Shown: in pieces, positions 55,561 to 64,000 of the stretch
How the letters are laid out: each line of letters opens with the position of its first letter
How positions within the stretch are numbered: position 1 is the stretch's first letter
Origin: Roseicitreum antarcticum
GTDB lineage: Bacteria > Pseudomonadota > Alphaproteobacteria > Rhodobacterales > Rhodobacteraceae
Direction of reading: 5' to 3'
DNA: 64,000 nucleotides
Assembly (NCBI RefSeq): GCF_014681765.1
Contig: NZ_CP061498.1
Span: 1-64,000, forward strand
Notes under the pieces: model-generated
Database searches by the model: none
Told to the model about the DNA's origin: nothing
What the model saw: only the letters and a program-made list of their open reading frames with translations
Program-made: the position numbers and the translations under genes

Positions 55561-56456
55561 TGTGCCATCCCCATGCGGCGCAGCGTCCGGCGCTGTATCA
55601 CGCCAACGATGCCGACCATCGCGGCGGCCAGGATCGCGGCGGCAAACAGCGCCGACCAGATCTGCACCACCTGCCCATAATAACTGCCTGACAGCAGCCG
55701 CGCGCCCAGACCCGCAACCGCGCCGGTCGGCAACTCACCCACGATTGCGCCCACCAGCGCCGCTGCGATCCCCACCTTGAGCGAAGCGAAAAGGTAGGGC
55801 ATCGACGACGGCCAGCGCAGCTTTGCGAACACTTGCCCCCCGTTGGCGCTGTAGGTCTTCATCAGGTCCAACTGCATCTGATCGGGGGCGCGCAGCCCCT
55901 TGACCATGCCCACAACCACCGGGAAGAACGACAGATAGGCCGAAATGATCGCTTTCGGCACCAGCCCTGTGATGCCTATGGCGTTCAGCACCACGATGAT
56001 CATCGGCGCAATAGCCAGAATCGGAATGGTCTGGCTGGCAATCGCCCAAGGCATGACGCTGGCATCCATCGCGCGGTTGTGCACGATGCCAATGGCGAGA
56101 AGAATGCCAAGGCTGGTCCCGATGCCGAAGCCCAGCAGCGTCGCCGACAGCGTGACCCACCCGTGATAGATCAGGCTGCGGTTCGACAGGCTGCCGGTGT
56201 TGAGCAGACCGCGACGGCCCGTCGCCTCTTCGACGACAGTGCTGTTCCACAGCTCTGCAGCGACCTGATGCGGTGCGGGCAGCACGGGGCGGTCTTGGTT
56301 GAGGGTCAGGCCGATCAGGTCGGGCAACGCCACCTCGACACCCGCGCGGGCGGCCTGATCATAGGCCCACTGCGCGTTCATTTTGACCGCGGCCCCGTAC
56401 CAGATGACCAGCAGCGCGGCCACCACGGTGGCCACCGGCAATATCCGTGCGATCAT
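55557..56456 (-). CDS. ABC transporter permease (NMT1-type system)
   Basis: This 299-residue permease has an N-terminal anchor (LPVATVVAALLVIWYGAAV), a periplasmic stretch, then five further segments. SQTIPILAIAPMIIVVLNAI and the EAA-like loop LDLMKTYSANGGQVFAKLRW are followed by LRWPSSMPYLFASLKVGIAA. It is first in the operon, which has no ATP-binding gene: the next gene upstream is prfA, divergent, after only 240 bp. The ATPase must be encoded elsewhere or has been lost. Confidence 0.87.
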   Translation of the reverse strand: MIARILPVATVVAALLVIWYGAAVKMNAQWAYDQAARAGVEVALPDLIGLTLNQDRPVLPAPHQVAAELWNSTVVEEATGRRGLLNTGSLSNRSLIYHGWVTLSATLLGFGIGTSLGILLAIGIVHNRAMDASVMPWAIASQTIPILAIAPMIIVVLNAIGITGLVPKAIISAYLSFFPVVVGMVKGLRAPDQMQLDLMKTYSANGGQVFAKLRWPSSMPYLFASLKVGIAAALVGAIVGELPTGAVAGLGARLLSGSYYGQVVQIWSALFAAAILAAAMVGIVGVIQRRTLRRMGMAQ

Positions 56457-56695
56457 GCTGAGCGTGTCCGTTCCGGTGTCATTTTCCCTCGGTCGTCCTG
56501 GGTACTGGGGTAATCATCACGCCACCCCGGCCCGAAATCAACGAAAACTTGACCAACCGGTCATATATCTGTGGCAGATGCCCGCAGAATCGGCGGTTTG
56601 GGTGGCTGCCTTGCGGGTGCTGGGGGCGCCGGTGCCGCCGCGCCGCTTCATCTCCCCCTCTTGACCGGGCGCGCGAACCCCGCCAAACCCGCGCC

Positions 56696-57751
56696 ATGCT
56701 GAACATTGCAACACTCGACCAGATCACACGCCGCTTCCAGTTTCTGGAGGCGCGGTTGTCTGCGGGCGCCGATCCCTCGGAACTGGCCGGTCTTGGCCGG
56801 GAATACGCCGATCTGCGCCCCGTCGTGGACCAGATCGCGCAGTACAAGGTCGGGATTGCCGCGCGCGAGGCCGCGCAGGACATGCTGCAAGACCCCGAGA
56901 TGCGCGCACTGGCCGAGGAAGAGTTGGTGGTGCTGAAGCAACGCCTGCCCGCGTTGGAACGCAGCCTGCGGCTGGCGCTGCTGCCGAAGGATTCCGCCGA
57001 TGCGCGCCCCGCGCTGTTGGAAATCCGCCCCGGTACCGGCGGGGATGAGGCCGGGCTGTTCGCCGCCGACCTGCTGCGCATGTATCAAAGATACGCCGAG
57101 GCTATGGGCTGGAAGGTCCAGACCCTCAGCCAGTCGGATACCGAACTGGGCGGCCTGCGCGAGGCCGTGATCCGGATCGAGGGCGAGGGCGTCTTCGCCA
57201 AGCTGAAATTCGAATCCGGCGTCCACCGCGTCCAGCGCGTGCCGGTCACTGAATCTGGCGGGAGGGTGCATACCTCTGCCGCGACCGTCGCCGTCCTGCC
57301 CGAGGCCGTGGCCGTGGACATCGACATCCCCGCGGGTGACATCCGCATCGACACGATGCGCGCCAGCGGGGCAGGGGGGCAGCACGTGAACACCACCGAT
57401 TCGGCGGTGCGGGTGACCCATATCCCCACCGGCATCATCGTGGTCAGCGCCGCCAAGTCGCAGCATCAGAACCGCGCCATCGTCATGGATGTGTTGCGCA
57501 CGAAGCTCTATGATCTGGAACGGCAGCGGCTGGACGCTGAACGCGCGGGCAGCCGCAAGGCGCAGGTCGGGTCGGGCGACCGCTCTGAACGCATCCGGAC
57601 CTACAACTTCCCGCAGGGCCGCATGACGGATCACCGCATCAACCTGACGCTCTACCGGCTGGATCAGGTGATGCAGGGCGACCTGTCCGAGGTGATCGAC
57701 GCACTTGTCGCCGCCGATCAGGCTGCCAAACTGGCCGAGCTGGAGAATTGA
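56696..57751 (+). CDS. prfA: Peptide chain release factor 1
   Basis: This 351-residue protein starts at the ATG at 56696 ([20 protein letters not shown]). It recognises UAA/UAG through the PxT-type tripeptide in [20 protein letters not shown] and releases peptide through the GGQ loop in [20 protein letters not shown]. It has normal length and domain order. It is coupled to prmC, which methylates the Gln of GGQ, by a 4-bp overlap. Confidence 0.97.
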   Translation: MLNIATLDQITRRFQFLEARLSAGADPSELAGLGREYADLRPVVDQIAQYKVGIAAREAAQDMLQDPEMRALAEEELVVLKQRLPALERSLRLALLPKDSADARPALLEIRPGTGGDEAGLFAADLLRMYQRYAEAMGWKVQTLSQSDTELGGLREAVIRIEGEGVFAKLKFESGVHRVQRVPVTESGGRVHTSAATVAVLPEAVAVDIDIPAGDIRIDTMRASGAGGQHVNTTDSAVRVTHIPTGIIVVSAAKSQHQNRAIVMDVLRTKLYDLERQRLDAERAGSRKAQVGSGDRSERIRTYNFPQGRMTDHRINLTLYRLDQVMQGDLSEVIDALVAADQAAKLAELEN

Positions 57752-58644
57752 GCGGGGCCGGGGGGCCAAGCGACCGGCCCGCGCCCGCGCACGGTGGCAA
57801 TGCCGCTGCGCATCTGCTCCCCGCCGTGGCACGTCTGCGTGCGGCGGGCGTTCCGGACCCGGTGGGCGATGCCCGCCGCTTGCTGGCCCATGCGCTGAAC
57901 CTCGCCCCCGACCGGCTGACGCTGCATATGGGCGACGCGGTGCCCGCCGATGCCGCCGCCCGGCTTGCCGCCCTGATCGCGGAACGCGCGCGCCGCCGCC
58001 CTGTGTCGCATCTGACCGGGCAGCGCCTGTTCTGGGGGCGGCAATTCGCGGTTACCGCCGATGTGCTGGACCCGCGTCCCGAAACCGAAACGCTGATTGC
58101 CGCCGCGCTGGCTGCGCCATGGAATCGGGTTCTGGACCTTGGCACGGGGTCAGGCGCCATCTTGCTCACGTTGCTGGCCGAACGGCCCCCTTCACAGGGC
58201 GCCGGTGTCGATCTGTCGCTTGCCGCCCTCGATGTGGCGCGGGGCAATGCCGAAGCCCTTGGCCTGCGCGACCGCGCCACCTTCGTCGCGTCGGACTGGT
58301 GGGCGGCGGTCACGGGGCGCTTCGATCTTATCGTGTCCAACCCGCCCTATATCGCCGATACCGAAATCTCCGCGCTGTCGGCGGAGGTCCGCGAATGGGA
58401 GCCACGGATGGCGCTGGTCCCTGCGTGCGACGACGGCACCGGGCTGGCCGCCTACCGGGTAATCGCCGCCGGTGCGCTGGCGCATCTTGCCCCCGGCGGC
58501 CATATGATGGTGGAGATCGGGCCGACGCAGGCCGACGCGGTCGCCGCGATTCTGACGCAGGCGGGTTTGTGCGACGCGCAGGTTGCCCATGACATGGACG
58601 CACGCCCCCGGATCGTCACGGCACGCGCGCCGCAAGGGGCCTGA
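57748..58644 (+). CDS. prmC: Release factor glutamine methyltransferase PrmC
   Basis: This ~298-residue SAM-dependent enzyme starts at a TTG (57748) overlapping the prfA stop. An N-terminal helical domain ([20 protein letters not shown]) leads to the methyltransferase fold with [20 protein letters not shown] (SAM site) and the catalytic NPPY in [20 protein letters not shown]. It N5-methylates the GGQ Gln of release factors. The start is fixed by the overlap and the lack of a better ATG. Confidence 0.94.
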   Translation: MSGAGGPSDRPAPAHGGNAAAHLLPAVARLRAAGVPDPVGDARRLLAHALNLAPDRLTLHMGDAVPADAAARLAALIAERARRRPVSHLTGQRLFWGRQFAVTADVLDPRPETETLIAAALAAPWNRVLDLGTGSGAILLTLLAERPPSQGAGVDLSLAALDVARGNAEALGLRDRATFVASDWWAAVTGRFDLIVSNPPYIADTEISALSAEVREWEPRMALVPACDDGTGLAAYRVIAAGALAHLAPGGHMMVEIGPTQADAVAAILTQAGLCDAQVAHDMDARPRIVTARAPQGA

Positions 58645-58987
58645 CCTTTCCCGGCTTACCTGGACCATCAGGCGCTGGGTAGCCGGTGTGTCGGCTCTTT
58701 GTGCCAAGGGGCGTTTTCTACAGCTTCCGGCCTCTTGCCGCCCCGGAGACGTGACAAATGCGCACGGATACGCCTGAACTACGGCAAAAAACTGTTGCGC
58801 AGAGCCGCAACCCCCTTGTTTTATGCGCGCCGCCGTGGTTATTCAGTCCAACAGCCCGTGGTCGTTCAGTTTCGACCCGCTGTTCAATGTCCTTGAAATC
58901 GCTGATCCGGGGTGGACGACACTTTATCGCCCCGCCTTTCCTGAACCAAGGGATCAGCATGCCAGATACAGGCTGGAAACAGATTAC
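58645..58987. other. No gene seen
   Basis: This 343-bp gap lies between prmC and the DUF4167 gene. It probably contains the DUF4167 promoter. No RNA gene, terminator with T-run or repeat was recognised. Confidence 0.4.
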
Positions 58988-59929
58988 ATGAGATCATCTA
59001 AGCAACGCTCGCGGTCCAAGCAGAACCGGCCACGTCCGGTTGGCAATATCATAAACCGCGTTTTCGACAGCTCTGGCCCCGATGGCAAAGTGCGCGGTAC
59101 GCCGCAGCAGATCATTGAAAAGTATCAGATTCTTGCCCGCGATGCCCAGCTATCGAACGACCGGGTTGCGGCAGAGAACTTCTTGCAACACGCAGAGCAT
59201 TACACCCGCATGCTGGCCGAAGCCACGCGTGAGATGAATGCCGAAGCCGAAGCCCGCCGGATCGCGCAAGAGGCGCAGAACCAGCGTGAGCAGCAGCAGC
59301 GCGAACAACAACAGCGCGAGCAGCAGCAACAGCGTGACCGGCAAGCCGCCGAAGCGCAAGCGCGCGAGGGGCAAGGCCGCGACGGCCAAAACCGGGATAA
59401 CCAGAACCGGGACGGCCAGAATCGCGACAACCAGAGCCGTGATAACCAGAGCCGCGACCGGCAGAACAATCAGGGCAATGCGCCCCGCGCGGACACGCGC
59501 CCCGATGCCGAGCCGCGCCAGCGCGACGACCGCCGCGACAACCGGCAGGGCGCGCCATATGGTGACATGGAGCAGGCTGCTGATAACTCGGCGCGCGACC
59601 GCACAGCGGTCGATGGCGAAGATCCGCGTGGCGTAGATGCCGCACAGGGTGGCGAAAGCACGTTGGTCAAGACCCCAGAAAACCTAGATGCCTCCGACCA
59701 GCCGCCCGCGCGCAACGTCCGCAAGCGCGCACCGCGTGCGCCCAAGGCCGCCGATGGCACCCCGGGCAGCGACGCGGCTGCCGCGAAAGCAGATGCACCC
59801 AAGGAACCGAAGCACGTTGCCACCGGCGAAAAGCCCGCGCCCCGCAAGCGAGCGCCGCGCAAGCCGAAGGTCGTTGATGCCGACAGCACATCGGATGCGC
59901 GGTCGGATCAATCCTCTGCCGCCGAGTAA
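58988..59929 (+). CDS. DUF4167-family protein
   Basis: This 313-residue protein starts at the ATG at 58988 (MRSSKQRSRSKQNRPRPVGN). The conserved N-terminal domain (residues ~1-80) shows NIINRVFDSSGPDGKVRGTP, then AENFLQHAEHYTRMLAEATR. The remainder is low-complexity: Gln/Arg/Glu repeats, an Asp-Asn-Gln-Arg repeat block (~120-160), and a Lys/Arg/Ala/Pro tail (PRKRAPRKPK). The family follows prmC in many alphaproteobacteria. The basic, disordered tail suggests nucleic acid binding, but function is not established. Confidence 0.92.
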   Translation: MRSSKQRSRSKQNRPRPVGNIINRVFDSSGPDGKVRGTPQQIIEKYQILARDAQLSNDRVAAENFLQHAEHYTRMLAEATREMNAEAEARRIAQEAQNQREQQQREQQQREQQQQRDRQAAEAQAREGQGRDGQNRDNQNRDGQNRDNQSRDNQSRDRQNNQGNAPRADTRPDAEPRQRDDRRDNRQGAPYGDMEQAADNSARDRTAVDGEDPRGVDAAQGGESTLVKTPENLDASDQPPARNVRKRAPRAPKAADGTPGSDAAAAKADAPKEPKHVATGEKPAPRKRAPRKPKVVDADSTSDARSDQSSAAE

Positions 59930-59954
59930 TCCACGCTGAATAGCCAAAAGACAA

Positions 59955-59991
59955 AGCCCGAAACCGCAATCGCCGGTTTCGGGCTTTTTTT
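59955..59991 (+). terminator. Rho-independent terminator after the DUF4167 gene
   Basis: The stem AGCCCGAAACCG / CGGTTTCGGGCT closes a 7-base loop and is followed by TTTTT. It is 26 bp after the DUF4167 stop. A-rich bases on the left side may let it act weakly on the other strand too. Confidence 0.93.
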
Positions 59992-60119
59992 ATTGCGCGC
60001 CGTAAAAAACCTGACCGGCGCTGCGTCAGGCCCCGTGAGTTGTCTGGCTGACGGGATGCGGCCGCAGTAAACCTTCGGGTGGTTTCAGCGACCGCAGCGG
60101 CGCGTGTGCGCCTTTGGTG

Positions 60120-61049
60120 TCAGGCCTTGCCTTTGTAGATATCGACCAGCTTGCCCAGCATTTCCAGCGCCTCTTCGCGCGGCCGCTGGAACGAGTTGCG
60201 CCCGATGATCGAGCCATTGCCGCCGCCGTCGCGGATGGCGCGTGCATCGTCATAAACGCTGTCTGACCCTTTTTTCGCCCCGCCGGAGAACACCATGATG
60301 CGTCGGCCGTTGAAGCCTGCGGACAGGCAGTGTCGGACACGGGCAGCCTGTGTGGCGATGTCGATCTGCTGGTCCTCGTACACCTTCTTCGCCTCGGGCA
60401 GCATCAGGTGGTCGGTGGACAGTTTGATCTTGATGATATGCGCGCCCAGCAGGGCGGCGATCTGCGCGGCATAGGCTGCTACGTCGATCGCCGTCTCGCC
60501 CTCCTTGCTGATCGCTTCGCCGCGGGGGTAGGACCAGATCACGCTGGCGATACCCTTGGCGGCGGCTTCTTCACGCATGGCCGAGATTTCCTCGAACATG
60601 TCCAGCGCACAATCGCTGCCCGGATAGACCGTGAAGCCGATTGCCGAACAGCCCAGCCGCAGCGCGTCATCTACCGACGCGGTGATCGCCTGATTCTTGC
60701 CCGAGGTTTCGGACATCAGCGAATTGGCCGAGTTGACCTTCAGGATGGTCGGGATCTGGCCTGCATAGGTATCCGCGCCCGCCTCGATCATGCCCAGCGG
60801 TGCGGCATAGGCCGACAGGCCCGCGTCGATGGCCAACTGGTAGTGATAGTGCGGGTCATAGGCGGCGGGGTTCGCCGCGAAGGTGCGGGCCGGACCATGC
60901 TCGAAGCCCTGATCGACGGGCAGGATGATCAGCTTGCCAGTGCCGCCAAGCTTACCGTTCATCAATATGCGGCACAGGTTGGCCTTCACGCCTGGGGTAT
61001 CGCCCTCATATTGGCTGAGGATTTTCTGGACGACGCGGGTGGCACGCAT
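60120..61049 (-). CDS. fbaB: Fructose-bisphosphate aldolase, class I (FbaB/DhnA type)
   Basis: This 309-residue TIM-barrel enzyme starts at the ATG at 61049 (MRATRVVQKILSQYEGDTPG) behind AGGAG. Motifs: LIILPVDQGFEHGPARTFA, the Schiff-base Lys region HIIKIKLSTDHLMLPEAKKV, and FSGGAKKGSD / GNGSIIGRNSFQRPREEAL for phosphate binding. It splits fructose 1,6-bisphosphate in glycolysis and gluconeogenesis. It is monocistronic. Confidence 0.94.
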   Translation of the reverse strand: MRATRVVQKILSQYEGDTPGVKANLCRILMNGKLGGTGKLIILPVDQGFEHGPARTFAANPAAYDPHYHYQLAIDAGLSAYAAPLGMIEAGADTYAGQIPTILKVNSANSLMSETSGKNQAITASVDDALRLGCSAIGFTVYPGSDCALDMFEEISAMREEAAAKGIASVIWSYPRGEAISKEGETAIDVAAYAAQIAALLGAHIIKIKLSTDHLMLPEAKKVYEDQQIDIATQAARVRHCLSAGFNGRRIMVFSGGAKKGSDSVYDDARAIRDGGGNGSIIGRNSFQRPREEALEMLGKLVDIYKGKA

Positions 61050-61357
61050 GGGCTGCTCCTGTGGTGGGGATTGATGATGCGCTTTGCTTAAGCGGCGATT
61101 CGCGGCGAAACAATGACAATTGGGCAATAAACTGTTTCCGTTAACGCAATCATCGCCCGGATGCCGCGCAAAGCCGCTGGCGGGGCCGCGGGGCCCACAG
61201 ATGCCGATGCGAAGCCCCAATCCGGCAAAGTGCGCCGGAAGGGCGGGATATCAGGGCTGCGATAGCAGTGTCGCGACAAGGGGCGACTGGCCGTAGACGG
61301 ACATTCGATGATCGTGCGTGGCCATGCATGTCGGCGCATCCCGCACCGAATGCTGGA

Positions 61358-62227
61358 TTACAGGTCGGTGGATTGCAGCGCCGCGCCCGCCGCGCGCCCC
61401 AGCGCATCTGAAATCCCGTCGAATGTCGCGCCGAAGGCCGCGAACATCGCGTTGTTCAACACCACGCCGCTGTCCGAGGCCGAAAAGTTGGTATAGGCGG
61501 CAAGCTCGGCATCGCGCAGCGGTTGATAGGCCAGCACGAAATAAGCATGGATCCAGTCGGTCGTATCCTCGCGGATCAGGGGTTCCTGGGTCCACAATTG
61601 CGCCAGAAGGTCTTGCGGGTTTTGGGCGAAATCGGGACTGCCTGCCATCAGCATCCCGTTGTAGAACGCATAGGCGGTGTTGAGGCTGACGGCCACATTC
61701 AGGTCAATCAGGTCATTGACCGCGATACGCTCGTCGATCAGTGCCAGCCGGGGGTGGCCTGCGTCGCGCATGTCGGTCAACGCTTCGCGTGCGGCGGTGT
61801 CCACATCGGGGTCGAGCAGGGCATCGCGTGCACTGATCTCCAGCCGCAGCACGCGCGCGCCCAGATCGGAATCGGCAAAGGCCAGCGCGTCGGACAACGC
61901 ATCCGCTTGCCCCGCCATGGCATCGGCGAAATGCGCCAGGAATTCTGCCTCCATCGCCTGCGGGTCATAAAGGGCGCTGACCGTCTGGGTCCAGCTTTCG
62001 GTGCTGACGTCGATGCCGAAATCCGTGCGCACCGATGCGGCATATTCCATGCCCTCGGCGGCCATGATGCGGAACAGGTCTGGCAGCAGATAGGCATCGG
62101 CAAAGGCCGCCATGTCAGCGGTTTGGGGCGCCTGGGCGTCAGACTGGGACATCTGCGCCCAGCCTGGTGTTGCGAGGCCCAGGGCGCCAAGGCCGATCCA
62201 AAGGGCGTGGCGAGGGATCGTGATCAT
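61358..62227 (-). CDS. DUF2059-family exported protein
   Basis: This ~289-residue protein from the ATG at 62227 (MITIPRHALWIGLGALGLAT) has a signal peptide cleaved after GWAQ. The body is helical, with MAAEGMEYAASVRTDFGIDV, EFLAHFADAMAGQADAL and SLNTAYAFYNGMLMAGSPDF, as in DUF2059 proteins. Function is unknown; it is periplasmic. It is monocistronic, transcribed toward the aldolase. Confidence 0.8.
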   Translation of the reverse strand: MITIPRHALWIGLGALGLATPGWAQMSQSDAQAPQTADMAAFADAYLLPDLFRIMAAEGMEYAASVRTDFGIDVSTESWTQTVSALYDPQAMEAEFLAHFADAMAGQADALSDALAFADSDLGARVLRLEISARDALLDPDVDTAAREALTDMRDAGHPRLALIDERIAVNDLIDLNVAVSLNTAYAFYNGMLMAGSPDFAQNPQDLLAQLWTQEPLIREDTTDWIHAYFVLAYQPLRDAELAAYTNFSASDSGVVLNNAMFAAFGATFDGISDALGRAAGAALQSTDL

Positions 62228-62476
62228 GGCATACACTCCGACCTGGTCATCTGTCGTCTTGCCGCGCCCGGGGAAGGGGCCGCAACATGCTGATTGATTG
62301 GAACTTCACACCACAAAGACTTGTCGAAATCCTTAAATCAAACTCTATTCAGATGATACTGCGTCAGGGGCCGGGACAAAAGCCCCTAACGCGCAATGGC
62401 GGCGCAATCGGCACAGGCGCGCCGAGGTGGTCGGCGCCGCCGCGCACCTCGGCGGCACCGGATACCCGCGCCGACC

Positions 62477-63184
62477 CTATTCCCGCTTGCCGAACAATAC
62501 CTTCTGCGCCGTCTTGTCCATCGGCTTGGTGCTGCGCTGGCCTTCTGCCAGGGCCTTGCCCTTGATGACCGCCGGCCTTTCGCCCACCAGCGACAGCCAG
62601 CGCGTCAGGTTGGGCTTGTCGTCCAGCGGCTGTTGCTGCCCCTCCCACAAGGTCGCCCAAGGCCAGATCGCCATATCCGCGATGGTGTACTCGTCGCCCG
62701 CCACATAGGTGTTTTGCGCCAACTGCCGGTCCAGCACGCCCAACAGGCGCGCAACCTCGTTGCGGTAGCGGTCCTTGGCATAGGGCAGGTCGTTGGGCGG
62801 GTCCATCTGCGGGGCGTATTTCAAGAAGTGATGCGCCTGACCCGCCATCGGGCCCAGTCCGCCCATCTGCCACATCAGCCATTGGTCGGCGGCGATGCGC
62901 GCGCGCTCGGTCGTGCCGCAGAATTTCCCCGTCTTGCGCGCAAGATATTGCAAGATGGCGCCGGATTCAAAGATCGACACTGGCGCGCCGTCCGGCCCCT
63001 CCGGGTCGGTGATCGCGGGCATCCGGTTGTTCGGCGCGATCTTCAGGAAATCGGGATCGAACTGCGCGCCCTTGCCGATGTCGATCAGGTGCAGCTTATA
63101 GGGCAACCCCATCTCTTCCAGTGCGATGGAGATTTTCCAGCCATTCGGCGTTGGCCAGTAATACAGATCAATTTCAGATGTCAT
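62477..63184 (-). CDS. Glutathione S-transferase family protein
   Basis: This 235-residue protein starts at the ATG at 63184 (MTSEIDLYYWPTPNGWKISI). The thioredoxin-fold N-terminal domain has NNRMPAITDPEGPDGAPVSI and FESGAILQYLARKTGKF (glutathione site with ES). The helical C-terminal domain includes VAGDEYTIADMAIWPWATLW. It resembles the YghU/YfcG group, which often act as disulphide-bond reductases with glutathione; the substrate here is not known. The start shares the upstream gap with the CoA-binding gene. Confidence 0.92.
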   Translation of the reverse strand: MTSEIDLYYWPTPNGWKISIALEEMGLPYKLHLIDIGKGAQFDPDFLKIAPNNRMPAITDPEGPDGAPVSIFESGAILQYLARKTGKFCGTTERARIAADQWLMWQMGGLGPMAGQAHHFLKYAPQMDPPNDLPYAKDRYRNEVARLLGVLDRQLAQNTYVAGDEYTIADMAIWPWATLWEGQQQPLDDKPNLTRWLSLVGERPAVIKGKALAEGQRSTKPMDKTAQKVLFGKRE

Positions 63185-63282
63185 GTCGGTCCTTTGGTTC
63201 TGGCGGTTTTCCGGTTGCCCCAAGACGGGGTGAGTTACCCCTATCTTGGCACGGGGCGCCGCAAGGGCAAGCCCGCCGCGTG

Positions 63283-63723
63283 TCAGAAGCCAGGTACACC
63301 GCTGCCCAGCAGCCGTTGATGTTCCAGCTTCGTGCACCTGTCTTGCACAACATCAACCCCCCGGGACAGGGCAAGTGCTGCGGCCTGCGGGTGCGAAACC
63401 CCGATCTGCATCCAGACGGTGCGCAACGCGGGCAGGGCGGCCAGCGCTTGTTCGACAATCGGCAGCACATGGTCCGAGGCGCGGAAGATGTCGATCATGT
63501 CGACCGACGGGGGACAATCCGAAAGGCTGGCGCGGACGGGTTCGCCGAACAATTCCTTTCCCGCATGCCCCGGATTCACCGGTATGACCTGAAACCCGTG
63601 CCGCGTCAGATACTGCGCCACTTGGTAGCTGGGCCGCGCCGGATTGGGCGACAGGCCGACAACGGCCACGACACGGGTGCGGCTCAGGATGTGTTGCAGC
63701 GTGGTGTCGTCATGGGGATCCAT
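63283..63723 (-). CDS. CoA-binding (YccU-like) protein
   Basis: This 146-residue Rossmann-fold protein has VVAVVGLSPNPARPSYQVAQ at the nucleotide loop, GFQVIPVNPGHAGKELFGEP, VDMIDIFRASDHVLPIVEQA and TVWMQIGVSHPQAAALALSR, ending with DRCTKLEHQRL. It matches YccU/CoA_binding_2 proteins. They bind CoA or a related nucleotide; the role is unknown. It is transcribed in the same direction as the GST 98 bp downstream. Confidence 0.92.
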   Translation of the reverse strand: MDPHDDTTLQHILSRTRVVAVVGLSPNPARPSYQVAQYLTRHGFQVIPVNPGHAGKELFGEPVRASLSDCPPSVDMIDIFRASDHVLPIVEQALAALPALRTVWMQIGVSHPQAAALALSRGVDVVQDRCTKLEHQRLLGSGVPGF

Positions 63724-63806
63724 ACCTCACCGTGCCTTTGCGGCGTAAACCGGGCAAGCAAAAAGCGCGCCGCGTGGCTTTGCGGTGGCCATTCTGACGC
63801 AGCGTC

Positions 63807-63837
63807 AAAAAAAACGCCCGGCTCAGGTGGCCGGGCG
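63807..63837 (-). terminator. Rho-independent terminator, - strand
   Basis: The - strand stem CGCCCGGC / GCCGGGCG is followed by eight T. It must end a transcript entering from beyond the right edge of the window. A - strand frame open to the edge and stopping at 63904 (ending ATGHILGITSLSGGKRT) is a candidate for that gene's end, but the family is not recognised. Confidence 0.88.
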
Positions 63838-64000
63838 CAGTCGCGGAACGAGGGACAGTACATACGACGCAAGGGTTCCACTCCTGCGCCTCTGTTGAGT
63901 TAATTAGGTACGTTTTCCCCCGCTCAAAGAGGTGATCCCCAAAATGTGACCCGTTGCCAGAGCCGCCGCACGCGCTCTCAACGGCCCAGGCTGGCTGCAT

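Noticed and set aside
56648-57832. 394-codon - strand frame
   Set aside because: It is antisense to prfA and the start of prmC.

Overview
The window is GC-rich and looks like a chromosome of a Rhodobacterales / Rhodobacteraceae (Roseobacter-type) alphaproteobacterium. Reasons: an adenosylcobalamin-dependent class II ribonucleotide reductase with NrdR boxes; the prfA-prmC-DUF4167 gene order; a SelD fused to a flavoprotein domain beside mnmH; TadE/TadG-type pilus genes; and phage tail genes of a type familiar from this family. The genus cannot be fixed from the sequence alone.

Layout. (1) 1-29.4 kb is an accessory region built from decayed mobile DNA. At 1-2.6 kb (+ strand) is the lysis end of a prophage: GH24 endolysin, DUF7940-like holin candidate and nested Rz/Rz1 spanins. 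At 4.3-8.5 kb (- strand) is a tail block: tail tube, a G/GT-type chaperone with an A AAA AAC slip site, tape measure, and a following tail gene that an in-place inversion of about 0.92 kb has cut in two. A DMT permease follows. Next come two overlapping genes, a DUF6880 protein and a metallophosphoesterase, each split by a complete insertion sequence. An IS21-type element sits in the first with a 5-bp target duplication, and an IS66-type element sits in the second with an 8-bp duplication. At 17.1-22.7 kb is a 1875-residue RTX protein that joins an M23 peptidase, a class 3 lipase, a Calx-beta domain and three 219-residue repeats. A second phage lysis block (M15 endolysin and another nested spanin pair) lies at 23.0-24.5 kb. 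An IS630 fragment, a RIT element (three overlapping tyrosine recombinases between 46-bp inverted repeats) and remains of another IS66 element close the region.

(2) 29.5-44.8 kb is mostly ordinary chromosome: mnmH facing selD; an HxlR regulator divergent from a PRISE-type reductase; a TetR regulator divergent from an aldo/keto reductase with a clear palindrome between them; DUF2237; an osmF-yehYXW osmoprotectant transporter; gntK with a GntR box, followed by a LacI-type regulator; and a hemerythrin-like protein. Small fragments of IS5, IS481 and LysR genes lie between them.

(3) 45.1-64 kb is core chromosome: a TadG/TadE/TadE-like operon, tRNA-Cys, nrdJ, an NMT1/THI5-type ABC transporter that lacks its ATPase, prfA-prmC, a DUF4167 protein, class I fructose-bisphosphate aldolase, a DUF2059 protein, a glutathione transferase and a YccU-like CoA-binding protein.

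Most of the novelty is in region 1. Open reading frames in the phage lysis block, both complete IS elements and the RIT element share a pattern of apparent single-base losses in short homopolymers, while the large core genes and the RTX gene are intact. This is either decay of unselected DNA or local base-calling error, and it affects how many of these elements should be called dead.
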